From: Onchocerca volvulus
Taxonomy: Eukaryota; Nematoda; Chromadorea; Rhabditida; Onchocercidae
Assembly: GCA_000499405.2 (NCBI GenBank)
Contig: HG738141.1
Coordinates: 1,160,642-1,224,641, forward strand
DNA: 64,000 nucleotides
Direction of reading: 5' to 3'
In this document: positions 24,149-36,900 of the stretch, piece by piece
How positions within the stretch are numbered: position 1 is the first letter of the stretch
Layout of the letters: every line of letters starts with the position of its first letter
Made by a program: the position numbers and the translations under genes
Notes under the pieces: model-generated
Seen by the model: only the letters and a program-made list of their open reading frames with translations
The model's database searches: none
Told to the model about the DNA's origin: nothing

Positions 24149-27100
24149 TTACGATTTTTTGAACCATTTCGGCAGATTTCCTGAGCAATGTTTTTGTTCC
24201 AATTTAGATGAACCTGCATCACTTTCTGTTGATTCAGACTGACGTTTCCCACTCGGGCGAATATCTCCAGTGTTTGCCACTATCGGAATATACGGTTGAT
24301 AAATACTATTTACCGATAACCTAAATATAGAAGGAAAAATGATGAGCGAATAGATCAGAAAGTTCAAATTAAATAGAAGCGATTAATTTTCATTAATATG
24401 CATTAAATTCAGTTAGCATAAAGCAAAAGACAAATGACCAGAAATTTATGCAAATCATGATCATAATTCATATCTCGGAGTTTCTTTTTCATTTTCGAAG
24501 TTAATGACAGTAATTCTATTAAAAAAAAAAAAAAAAAACAAAAATAAAACAGACTTATATAATCCTAAATCATTATGACAAAACATACCATTCCTTGCTA
24601 AGCTCATCAGCTTCCGACATAGGAATTTCACAGAATTTATCTCGCACAAAATGAGCAGCTGGAAAAAGCGTACGAATTTTAGGACGGTTTTGGTGAAAAA
24701 AGTTGAAAAAAACTTTTCTAGACAATGCTACATCGCTATATCAAACCACATTAATAAGAGATAGCAAGTCTAATAGAAAACAAGTATAATAGTTTTAATC
24801 TGACAACTAAAACGATAACTTTTTTAAAAAAAACCATATAAAATCTCTCTACCGTATAACACTGTTACGTTACTGCACCAGTTTATTAAGCAACAAAGAT
24901 GAACTAAATATTCTTAATATTAACTATCGTGTCTACTAATATTTCTTACAAAAAGCTCGAAACTGCAAAAAGACTAGAGATTGGATTTTATAGCTATTAC
25001 ATTTAATGGTCAAATGCAAATAAAAAATTACCAAATGTATTTTCTGGTGAGTGAAATCGTATATATAATGAAGATTTCGGAGCAACACCAACTTCAATCA
25101 AATTTTTCGAAACGGTTGACTGAAGCCTTTGATTAACAAGACAGAGATCGAACTTAACCATCGCATTTTTCAAATTTTCTACTATGAACTCAAACAATCT
25201 CGACACTGAAATAAAATTATACTTATTTATCTTATAATTTTGAAAAACAAGCGCCTATGATATTACAACAGTCTCTGATGTGAGTATAAATAAATCCAAC
25301 CATTGAGACCAAAAAAGGCATCTTGGAATAAATGTGACGAAGACTATAAATAAATTTCAAGCACTAAGAGAAAAAAAAGGCAGCATGAACTAAATATGAT
25401 GAATATGATTTTGATGTGGAATTTCAAAAGATATCAAGATTATAAAAACTAACCAGGTTCTCGAGAGATAAACTGAGCTTGTATAATCGTTTTATCAGCA
25501 CAGTTGAATCGTATTACTGTATGTTTGTAGCTTTCTTCTTTTAGGCGCTTATTTTTATCCGCGATATATGCTTTCGGAAGCAAAGCTCTCTGCTCTTGTA
25601 CACCTCTGGAAATTCATTCATTAAAATGATTTATATGATCACTCTTTGAAATATATGGGGAATCTAACATGTTTTCACAGACACTAACTCTCTCAAGAAT
25701 AAGTACTGCTTCTAGCTCAATTATATTTATCAGTACGTTTACTATATAAGTTCAGAGTAAGTTCTGGAAACATTTATCAAGAAACAAAACGGTTCACATG
25801 GATCGATGTCAATTAGTATTTATTGTTTTTTCACAAATTATCAAGAATTTCTGAATCATTAATCTAATCAACTTTCAAAACCGCTTCAATTATAAATAAC
25901 TCAGTTCTTTTATTTGCTCTTCTTGCTTTGAAACGTGAATTATAACAATAATACTCAATAAAAACATTTTTGCTTGCAGCTGGAAGTTATGCTATTCTGA
26001 TTAAACAGTTAGTACAGGGTGATTATTTATTTAAACATTAAACAGGCTGATTGTTTAGTTAAACACTGAAAACAAACGCTTGTGCTCTGAGGTCCCGACG
26101 AATACTCTGCACATCATTGACAGTAAGCTCAAAAAATTGGTCATCAATATCATCTTGTTTTCTCATTGCCTCTCTTATGTGTTCAGTTGATTCCAGATCT
26201 TGTTTAATGATAACAGGCATCCGGTTACACTTTTCAATAGCTAAATATGACACTTCGGAAGACGACGTAATGGAATTGCAAACACTACCCTGCAATATTT
26301 GTCAAAGATTCAAACTGCTTTTCTTGTTACAATTGCAAGATAACTCGGAAAAACATCTTATTATAATTTTTCCTTACTTCATACGTACTTTTGCTCATAC
26401 TTATTTATCTACAGTAGCAATTATAGAAGCAAATGGTAGAAAAATGAGTTTGAAGGGATAGTAAATAACAATGAAAAATTGTTAATAATTTTGCTTAGTA
26501 ATTTTTAAAACAAATGAAGTGTTTAATTGCTTAAAAATTTTTAAAAAAATGAGGAGAAATGCATTCTAAACTTATACTTTAACTCAATTTTCGGTTCGTC
26601 CCACAGTGCCAATTCTGCTTACCAAAATTGGAGCATAAATTCAATGTTTACGTTTCATCCAAGTAAGTGAGACATCATACTCAATGAAAGTTTGAGAATA
26701 GTTAAGACGTATCGTCCGTCCTACAACTTCTCTAATCATCCGCTTAGGCTTACGTACTCCAGCTTATATTTGAAAAAAAAAATAAAATAAAAAAATGCAT
26801 TCTTTGTTTTTTTCTATCGAAGATGAAAATCAAAAATTCACATTATGCTGATCATTCGCTACTTGTGCTGTTGTCTCTAAATCACTAATATGAATTCTGC
26901 CATCTTCTCCAACAAGCTGTTCACCAAGAAAATCAACTGTATTTGTGGCTAAACTTGTGTTTACCTGCAAAAGAAGAATAGAATATACATTGGCATAATC
27001 TGAGGCATTTTTGGCTCATTTCTTTTTTTCTAATAATTCATTCTTTTCACAGAGATGAGAAAAAGGATTTCTAAAATATTATGGCATATGAATATGTTAA

Positions 27101-30100
27101 GACAATGAACTGGGAGTCGGAAGAATCAATTCAATTCAAAATAAGCTCTTATCAACAACGTTATAAAATGAAATAAAAAAAAAAATAGTTCAAACCAAAA
27201 CAAGTGACACAAGATAATACATACAGCTTTTAACTAATATATCGAAATCCAAAAGCTGGCAGAATTTAAAAAGCTATGTGATCCGAGTTTGTACTCAAAT
27301 TGAAACAATCATTGAAATGATAATTATAACCTAATAACAAAATTAAGCGCACAAATTCGTTTCTAATTTTTAATAAAAGAGAATTTTTTCCAATATTAAA
27401 ATATGGTGTACTGTGGATATTTAAAAACTCGGAAATTTATGTGTTTATGCATGGAATGCGAAATAAAGTGAAATGAAATAACGAATTAAAAAAAAATACT
27501 TGATTAAGGAGAGACTGTAGCTGATGGAGTCGAGAAGTTTGAGATCGTCTGTCAGACTCGGCAATATATTCAATTGCATTTTGATTTAGACTTTCTGATG
27601 ACAATGGCGTAGTGTGAAGTGTAGTTTCAAGATTTCTATATACAATATGAATAACTCAAAAATATTTTTGTATACAAAATAAATGACTCAAAAATATTTT
27701 GTACAAGACAAATTGCTATTATTACTGATTATTAAGAAGAAAAAGAACAAAATTCTCAACAGTGAAAATTGAATGATGGCTTAATCTCTTTACCTATTAG
27801 TCTCTTGACTGAATTCTTGTAAAGTTGTATCCGCTTCATGTTTCGTTTTGAGTTGCCGTTCAAAATTCTAAAATAAGAAGAACATTGTAAGAAGGAAAAA
27901 ATGCATGACGCTCTACAAATGGAATAATAAAAGCATTATTCTATTTCTTAAAAATATTTCTACTTCAACAAAAGAAGAGCCCATAACGAGCAGAAATAAG
28001 GATTAATTAAAGTCAAGAGAAGATTAAAAGAATAATGACCATGGGGTTTCCATTCATATATATTTTTATTATTGAAGTTTAAACTGTTCAAGAAATGAGA
28101 TTAAACCTTACAAAAGACTACAAATGAACTAAATAACACTGTAAAATCTAGGAAAATTATGAAATTGTGTATAAATGTACATGGAAGACGCACAATTAGT
28201 GCATAAATAGCTCTATCTTTCTAAGTCGCCAAAATGAATATGAATGGCACAGATTATAGCAAATGACTTACTGAATGATTCGATAACTTTCTCAACACTC
28301 TCAGATAATTTCATTCTTTATCAAAAACAGTTTGATCTATATTAATGATAAAATAAAAAAGCTTATTTCTGCAAAGCAGTACTTCTTCTCTTTCAATTTC
28401 TAATTGCATTCGACGTTCATTTTCCGTTTTCCGTGTTTCATATACTTTCTCCAGCTTCTTCTTTCTCTCAGTTTCTTCGGCGAGACGATTTTCGAGCTTC
28501 GATATTTCATCCGACGACATATTCACCGCGAAATATCTAAAAATTTCTTTTGCATTGGTTAACATACTCTTGAACTAGAAGCATATAATTTCACTGAAAC
28601 CTGAATCATACTTGAATTAATATGCTTCCAATCCGAAAGTATGTTTGCAAAATGATGGATATGTTACTCTATCTTTTTAAACCAAGAGAGAAAAAATGAA
28701 AGTTCAAATAGCATTACCAAATTTAACTATACTAGAAAATCAATCTGTACCACTGAATTCACACGGTAAAACTCTACGATGAAATAATGAAGTACCTGAT
28801 CAAACAGCGTCCTCCTGTTATACCCATTGCTTCTAAAGTTGTCAATCTAAGTTCTGCTTCGCCACGGTACTATAAAAAATAAAAAGGCATAGCTAAAAAT
28901 CACAAATCACATTAAATAATGGAATTTTTTCACTTAAATTGCATAATTTAGCAAAAGTGTATTAAGTTATGGGATTTCACAGTTGGGCACTACCAAGAAG
29001 TTCAGACTAATAACAGATTTCAAATTAAAAAAAAAAAAAAAAAAAAAAAAATGAAGGAAAACTCTGTAATATCGGATTCATTTTCAATAACAATAGAGTA
29101 CTATTTATTCAAATTTAGACATCTCATCAATCAATACAATAGGTTAGCTGACACTGTTCGATGCTCAATACCTAAATAGCATAAACAAACCTCTTTATTC
29201 ATATAGGCACAACACGGTATTTGACCATCGGTACATTTCACCAAATTCTGTGCTGATTTTTGTGAGAATTCATACAAAACATCCAGTAAATTTGCTTTGT
29301 TCGAAAACTCTTGCATAAAACGTGATCCATTCGGAAGCTGAAATTGTAAAATACCTATACTATAGCAATAAACATTAAGAGGTTAGTTGGATAAGAGTAT
29401 ATTTATATAGTCATTGCATGTAACATAAATTGCTGACTGGAAAGAGAAAGTAATTTACGTTACATGCAAATGACAATATGAATCTACTCTAATCCAACTA
29501 ACAAAAATATTAGATATAAAAGTAAAATACCGGGCGAACCTCAGCTAAACCTAGATCATTGAAGTTACCTTGAACTTAAATAACTTTAAATAATATATGA
29601 TTTTCTGTAGATATCTTAACAAAGGATAGATTATGGATTATGACAAATGACTAAACAAAACAGTAAAACTGTTTTAAAAGATTAGGATTGGGCTATATGT
29701 AATACAGTAGCATCGTAAACGCATATTCACAATATTGCAACAAAATAGTTTGTACTGTGATACATGGGAAGCGAAAGCTTATATGTTTTCAATATCAGTC
29801 ATCTAATAATTCATCCAGATCAATCGACAGTTGAATAAACACTCAAATAGTCATACCTGTAAAGCAATATGAATCTGTACTGGAATTCCACTACCAACGT
29901 CGGTCCTTTGTACCATCTCAACGGTAGCATTGTTAGGCAAACCAGTGAGGCGAAGCGGTAATGCCAAATCTAATATATGATTTTGATGCTTTAACTGATG
30001 TATAGATATATCGAAACCTTGCTTCAGACAAGCTTCTTCCAAAATCTGAAAAAATTTTTAATACACTAAAAAAAATGAAGCTGAAAAAAAAAAAGAAAAA

Positions 30101-30497
30101 TTATACATCATTAATGCGACAATTAATTTAGAAAATAGTTTATTACATTTAAAAAAAAAAAAAAAAAAAAAAATTGTGGCTCAATATATATGCAGCGAAA
30201 AACAATGAACGAAAATAGACCATAAAACAAACACTTAACTCCTCCTCCTTACTTTTTTATTATCAAAATTCAAGCTAACTGGCACTCGATATGCGATAAA
30301 GCAAATTGTTAGAGAAAATCAAAATTTGCTAATGTATTTTCCTACCTCCTACCAAATATCAATCTATTCTAGTAATTAACTAATTATTATAACTTTCAAA
30401 AAAATATTAAGAAACAAACCTTGCGAAGCTGAGTTGATGGTGCTACTTTTACCACACAACGACGAGAATTGGGACAAATAACGGTTATGCTATTCAT
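24149..30497 (-). CDS. ASPSCR1: TUG/ASPSCR1-like UBX domain protein
   Basis: Minus-strand exons in order: 30497-30420, 30045-29857, 29337-29191, 28869-28796, 28536-28383, 27867-27794, 27635-27500, 26964-26842, 26289-26078, 25605-25454, 25205-25032, 24658-24589, 24320-24149; 584 residues, all phases compatible (human protein about 550). Residues 1-80 form the TUG ubiquitin-like domain (begins MNSITVICPNSRRCVVKV), and a second ubiquitin-like region follows at about 85-165. A charged coiled coil (EISKLENRLAEETERKKKLE) spans about 170-235. The FELTVNDVQSIRRDLRAQA segment near 380-395 precedes the UBX domain at about 420-505 (KHTVIRFNCADKTIIQAQF ... LYIRFHSPENTF). Family members bind p97/VCP and, in mammals, tether GLUT4 vesicles. 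The Ser/Glu-rich tail ends KWFKKS. The start is the first ATG; no upstream acceptor was seen. Confidence 0.92.
25288..25420. repeat. Two-copy imperfect tandem duplication
   Basis: Two diverged copies of about 67 bp, each beginning ATAAATAAAT and containing AAAAAAGGCA, within the ASPSCR1-like intron between exons 25605-25454 and 25205-25032. No coding content. Confidence 0.5.
29382..29502. repeat. Long imperfect hairpin, pre-miRNA-like or MITE-like
   Basis: Arms 29382-29424 and 29459-29502 pair over about 43 bp with roughly four mismatches and one bulged base, around a 34-base loop. Both ends carry GTTAGTTGGAT and its complement. It lies just upstream (in minus-strand sense) of exon 29337-29191 of the ASPSCR1-like gene. 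Arm length, scattered mismatches and loop size resemble a miRNA precursor, but a short foldback transposon remnant fits as well. Confidence 0.85.
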
Positions 30498-32601
30498 CCT
30501 TTTCTTGTTTTGTTTTCGTTATTAAAAAATGAGTGATTTCGGAATAATTCCTAAAAAGTTAAAAATATTTTTCAAGTGAAATTTGCATAAAAATGATAAT
30601 ATAACGAGCAAAAATTATAATAATAAGATAAACAAAACGGAAATGATATAAATGGCAAATGATATAATTATCACTTCGTCATTTATCCATCCAAATGAAA
30701 ATAAATGGAATGAATGAATGAATAATTTGCATTATGCGATTCACTTCAATGGAATTGTCCTAATATGAACAAGTCGAGAGCAATCGATCATCAGATGCAA
30801 CGAACCAAACATCTACATACATTGGCCATACTGAGAATCATTTTTTCATCCCTCTAAGCCTACCATAAGGGTCATTTTTCAACAGGATTATTCGTATAAA
30901 CAAAAAGATGATGCAAAAGAGGTCCATTGACTCATTATCTGATTAATGAGTATTTCGTAGAAAGGGAAAGTAACAATCAGAAGTACCAACTCCAAATGTC
31001 AAAGGTTACATACCCTCTCTGCGACAAACAATCTAGGGAATGTTGAATATCTATTACTACAGTTGGGATTTTTTTCTGCTATTCTACAGAGTGAGATAGC
31101 AAATGTTCTCTTTCTGAAGAGATATTGATGAAACAAGTAACAGTAATTTTACCATTTTAAAATTTATTCATAACAATCCTACTAAACAACATGCATTAAC
31201 AAATATGGCTGTGTGTCACAAAATAATTTGATGTTTTATTTTTTTCCTCTTTAATTGGTAAATATTACATGACACACTAAAAAAAAGCAAATAGTAATAA
31301 ATGAAATGATAATTAATCGTTGTATACTATTCGGCACTGGATAAAATAAGTCTTGCATATTGTTATTCGGCAGTAGCATTTCGGATAATCAACAATACCT
31401 GGTTTACCAGAAAAATCCGGCTTACAGGCAAAGCTGAATGATATCCAAAAGGAAGGACATAACCGTCCTTTTCTTACCCGAGATTGTACCCATTAATGGA
31501 AGAAATGAAACCTTGATCCGATGATTAGTCCTAAAGTAAAAAAAAAAAAAAAAAAAGAAAAAACCTGAAAAACAGACATATGTGATATACAATAATGTTA
31601 CATTAAAGTGAACTAGACATAGATGAATGGATAAGATTAAAGCCTGGACCAAGGCTACTGAAACTGTTTCTTTACACATAACCAAGAAAGAGAGAAGGAA
31701 ATTTGTATAACAATGATTTTCGATAATATACAAATTAATAAGGTTATCGATATTAGATTATTTAAGCTTTATCAGATTATCTAAGAACTCACCAAGTTTT
31801 AAATGCACTCAACTAGCACCTAGTACTAACTGGAATATGTATTTTAAGTCCCAAAAAGAATTGACTCATACAATCAAATACCTATATTTCCAGTAAAGTT
31901 ACATCAAAAGAATTTAGTAAACACGCCAGATATTCTCATTCTATTCTGAAACTATGCTGCCATTATCTTTTCCATGTCTCACATCCAGCAGTTAGGAAAG
32001 ACAAAGAAGTTGAATAATCAAATTAGCCAAGGCTCACTAAAATATCTCATTACAATCACTTTATTATAACCGGAATAATCATGATTATCTGAAATGCCTA
32101 TAAGTTGAATGACCTTCAATTACATTTCAATTAAAATTCGAAAATTTTCACCTGAAAAACCGGATTTCATTAATCACAAAATCGGATAGAAATGAGAAAG
32201 TGGCAGAAATTGATAAATAAAACAAACAAAAAAGTTGCACTGGTAACAAGTAATGCGCTACATATGCATATAAAAAGGCCTGAAGCAATCAATATCATTA
32301 GAAGGACAATTACAATGAATGATTCTTAATTTACAGCTCAATTAAAACTTCCGAATCACTATTTATTTGGAAGAATGAAAGAATAAAAAGAGAATGGACT
32401 GTTCGTTTCTCTTATAACGGGAAATATTCTATTAAATTAGCGCACAATATGGAATGACTTAGAATAACAAATTACACTATTAATTAGTCTTTACAAACAA
32501 ACAAACAAAAAAGAAAACGAAGAATAAGCTTTAGCATCACTGGAGGTGAAAACAGAAGATATACGTGCAACTCCTCTTCCAATTGAATATCATCAGTACT
32601 T
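30498..32601. other. Intergenic spacer between ASPSCR1-like start and mlk 3' end
   Basis: No conserved exon on either strand. It should contain the promoter of the ASPSCR1-like gene and the 3' UTR of mlk. A TTTATT at about 32362 (AATAAA on the minus strand) lies some 240 nt past the mlk stop and may be its poly(A) signal. A long A tract sits at 31540-31560. Confidence 0.5.
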
Positions 32602-33902
32602 TTAAGGTGATTGAGAAACAGGACTTAGCCGTTGACGTTGAAGTGCTGTAGTTTCATCTTCAGAACGTCTTGCATTATTTCGTGGTGGTATCGGTGGGGC
32701 CAAACGTGGAACTGAAATCCTTTTAATGTTTTACATCATGCATCTTCGGAAAATTTCATAAAAATTTATATTCATAGCTTATATCTTTGTTAACATTTCA
32801 TATACACACTGAATTTATAACAAATTTGCAGAAGTAAACTTGTTATAAACAAATCAAACATTTAATCGAATATCAACCATTATTTATCTAAATAATAATG
32901 CTCTCTAACTAAATGAATTGTACATAAAGATGATAACACAATTCGTGGAAAATGAAGCCCTACCAGAATCGACAGAAGGTGCTGGAGCATGATCTTGCGA
33001 TCCTTGATCGATACTTGAGAAACTACGATAAGAACTTCCCGCAGTGCTTATCCCACTTTCAGCGGGAGTAGGTGGAGAAGTGAGATCCAAAGTGTACGGT
33101 CGTTGGGGACGATATCCTGGAGTTGCTCCAGGTAAGGATGGTGCCTGCATCTCAGGTGGATGCTCACATCCAACTTGTGTACTGCAAAAATTAATTTAGT
33201 TTAATCAAATATTAAATTTGTCAAGACTTATTTGATTAATTATATCGTTTTCAGACAAGAAATCTTATTTCACTTGTCCATCATGCTTGAAAATTCTTCA
33301 AATCACTGAGAAACTTTTTTTTTGTGCCCATACCAAGATTTCAATATGTCCAAAAATTTCACCTTTCGGTTATATAATGAATGGCATCAGGAACCAAACT
33401 TTCTTTTTGATCGCTGTATTGATCAGAAAGTCGCGGAGACACATTCAACTATAAAAAAAAAAAAAGAATTAGCATTCGATTCCTGCTATATGACACAATT
33501 ATTAGGTTAATTTTAATTCAGGAAAAATTATTTTGATAGTATTTAAATTCTGTTATCGATAATAACAATTCCAGAATACTTCAAAAATCTTAAAATCACA
33601 TTAGATCTGGAAGAGCGATTATTCAGGTGCACAATATCAGTAATAATACTGAGACTGCGGTATTAATTTTTGGGTAATATCAATGATATTTAAATCAAAA
33701 AATAAACCATATTTTGCTCAACTGCCGACATAGGTATATATATATTGCTAACATTCAATGTTGTATCACGTAAAGATCGATCGATGAACAATGACGAGTC
33801 TTCACAGAACGAAGCTGAAAAAAAATTTTTATTTCGTTTTAAGAATATTCAGAAAAATCAGTTTCTTCTGAAATACATTAATATACTCAATGCAGTGCTT
33901 TT

Positions 33903-33940
<38 letters not shown>

Positions 33941-36900
33941 CTTAGGCTTAGGCTTATATATATATATATATATATTGCGGCATTAATTAAACGATAGTTT
34001 GTTGAATAATCAGCACTGATAACAAATGTTATAGATGGTACTGATCAAAGTTGCTCATTTATCCAGAGGAGTGTACAGCAATTGCTAGAAAGAAACACCT
34101 ATTCAAAGATGTATAAAGTGGAAAAAGAATTAGAATATTATCGAAAACAAACCACTTTCATTATTAAGTGAATTGAACGAACGCTTTGTAGTATCCATAT
34201 CTATGCCACCTTCAACAGGACTATCTAAGGTTACTGAAAAGTGATGTTTTTATACATGAATAGAAAAAGTAAATTTCCTAGAACAAAGAAATTTACAACA
34301 AATTTTCTTAAACAGAACTACCTTACTATTGACAACTTCTCAGTTACGTGCCCTAATGTTTATTATGACCACTGAAAGGAATTCTACAATGTTTTCGAAT
34401 AAAGCCTTGCAGTATATCACAAAAATATGATAAAAATAATACCGCTTCCCAAAATTAAAGCTAATATCCGTATTTGATAATAAGAATGACAGAGATCTAA
34501 TATTTTATGCAAATGAATTTTAATTAGCAAATCTGATTCACTTAGTTTACTGCTTCTTTCTTCAAGAATATAATTTAAATAACACAAAACTTGCTTTGTG
34601 TCATGGTACTGCGTGAAATTTTCATTTCATTCGGCGGCTTATACGAAAGATTTTCGATTGTATTTAAACCACTGTTATTAAGCCGGTCATCACATGAAGA
34701 ACGCATAGAAGAAGGACTTTTAGAGCCATGTGAAGGACTACCGCTAAAAAGGAATGATTTATGCGACAATATGAAGGAAAATCACGCAGTCAGAACAGCG
34801 TTTTTATTAATTATGGAGGAAATGCTCACTTACGCAACGCAAGTTAAACAACGTAGGCTGGGCCGTGATCGTAAGAGTATCAGTTTTATCCATGGTAATC
34901 ACTTTCTAAACTATTTTAATCTAATCTTGATTAATTTATCAGTGATTCGAGAATTAAAATCAAAACTTACTTGGAGAAAATCCGAGATGCAGATGTAGAT
35001 GCTCGATCATGTGGCGGAAAATTTCTTGGCAGAATATATAATGGATTCTCCATCATTCCTGGATCAGACGCTTCCGATAATTTTTCATACGGTGCTCGCT
35101 TTCCAGAGTATAACTCGTCATTCGAACAATACACCGACACTGGACTACTGCTCATCGGATACACAGCACTGGTTTGTGATGGCATCGCACTAATTCGCCT
35201 GTCACTGCATTTCACAAATGTTCTACAACTGATAAAAATATCATAAGTAATCATCTAAATAATTCAAACTTTGCTTCATAAAAAAATCAAATGGATTAAT
35301 TAATACGATAGAGCCAAATAAATTTGCTTTAAAATTTAAAGAAAAAATTTACTTCGAATTCTCGGCCAAATCATATTTATCGTTTTGTGCATTAGCCAAA
35401 TACTTTTTCTTCCTGAAACAAAAACTATTTTCACATATGAATTACTAAGAACCTAGTGTTATCCAACTACACTTATATTCTTGTATTCCTTCTACTCGAC
35501 TTTCCATGAAATTGCAAAAGAAATAAGTGATAAGATATTGCCGCCATAAATAGATCAAACCAAAGTGTTCAGAAGAAAATATGGAAATGCCAAAAAAAAA
35601 AAAAAAAAACTGCCGAAAACCGCCAAAAAACTATCGGAAAGCGAACAAATTAATTTTCTCGATATTTATCAAAATTGAAAAAAGCTTTAAAAATGGAATT
35701 TAATGAAAGAACACTTACTTTCCAGCTTTTGATGGCGATGGTTTTGTCGGACTTTTTATCCTAGTTTGTTTCGACGGTGTCATATTCTGCAACTAATTTA
35801 GGAATTTTTTTGCCATAATTTATATAATTTACCAATAAATTAATCCTTACGAGATGAATCATAGAAGTGATTCATTTCTGTTAAAGAACATGATATTTAA
35901 AAAAAATTGAATATCATTACATCAAGACTTGTACTTCGAATTAGTAATAACGACCAGACCCAAGAAATAAATAACAGTTATCACGCAAACTTAGATCTCT
36001 AATTTTATTATTTTAACTATTCATAATTACTTTCAAAATTGTGGATGATCCCATAATGGATGGGCCCAAAGGTGATCGTACAATCATTGATTTAGGCAAT
36101 GTTCCAGCAACTCGACCTATAAAATCACAAACGATGATCATAACAATTCTATTTTCAATGAAGCATATTAAAAAATATAATATTCTTTTTTGCCCAGTTA
36201 AAAAAGAAGGAAATTCTCATTTATTTCGATCCTTCCAAAAAAACTCACAAAATAACCAATTTTTTAGAATATATTTCTTATCTTTCAATTTATTCATCTG
36301 ATTATCGATGAATATTCTGCCCTTTTGCGGGTTAAAAAAAATGTATAAAATTAACAACTCAGGGCCTTGAGCGTTAATAATTCATAGAAAAAGAGCCTAC
36401 ATTGCTCTTGCATATCTATTCGGTAAAATTCCAAAATAAATCAAAAATGTTTGTAAAGCTTTTTACATACCACTTCGATCTTTAGTGTCACGTTTAAAAA
36501 TGTTACGAAAGAAACCCCGATCTTCTTCTTTACTTAATTTTGATCGCGCACGTTCATCAGCTGTTGAACTAGACCTATAAACAATTTTTTTTTTCGTTAA
36601 TTTAATATTCAAAGAAATGTAAAAATCATCATATCTCTCTAGAAATAGAAGAGACAGAGATAAAATTTGCAGTACTATTATGAAGCCGAACGAAATTACA
36701 ATTGCCAAATATGTTGAAAATAGCACGATTTCCACAACAAAATTTGTCCTCTTACTCGCTCCTTTCTTCTTCAATTATCGACTTATTTAAACACAGATTC
36801 GGATACAGTCAAATTTCAAACGATGAATGTGTAATAAATTCACTTGAAAATGGAAAAAAGGAGAACCTGACATGATGATCGGCAGCTAACTTTTTCGCTG

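Noticed and set aside
31422..31733. 103-codon minus-strand ORF in the ASPSCR1-mlk spacer
   Set aside because: Hydrophobic, passes through a poly-A/T tract, and has no conserved motif or flanking exons.
34860..34990. Extra mlk exon with ATG at about 34893 and donor GTAAGT near 34836
   Set aside because: It cannot be joined in phase with the exons on either side.
34591..34998. 135-codon plus-strand ORF
   Set aside because: Antisense to mlk exons 34743-34595 and 35228-34971, which carry the better-supported reading.
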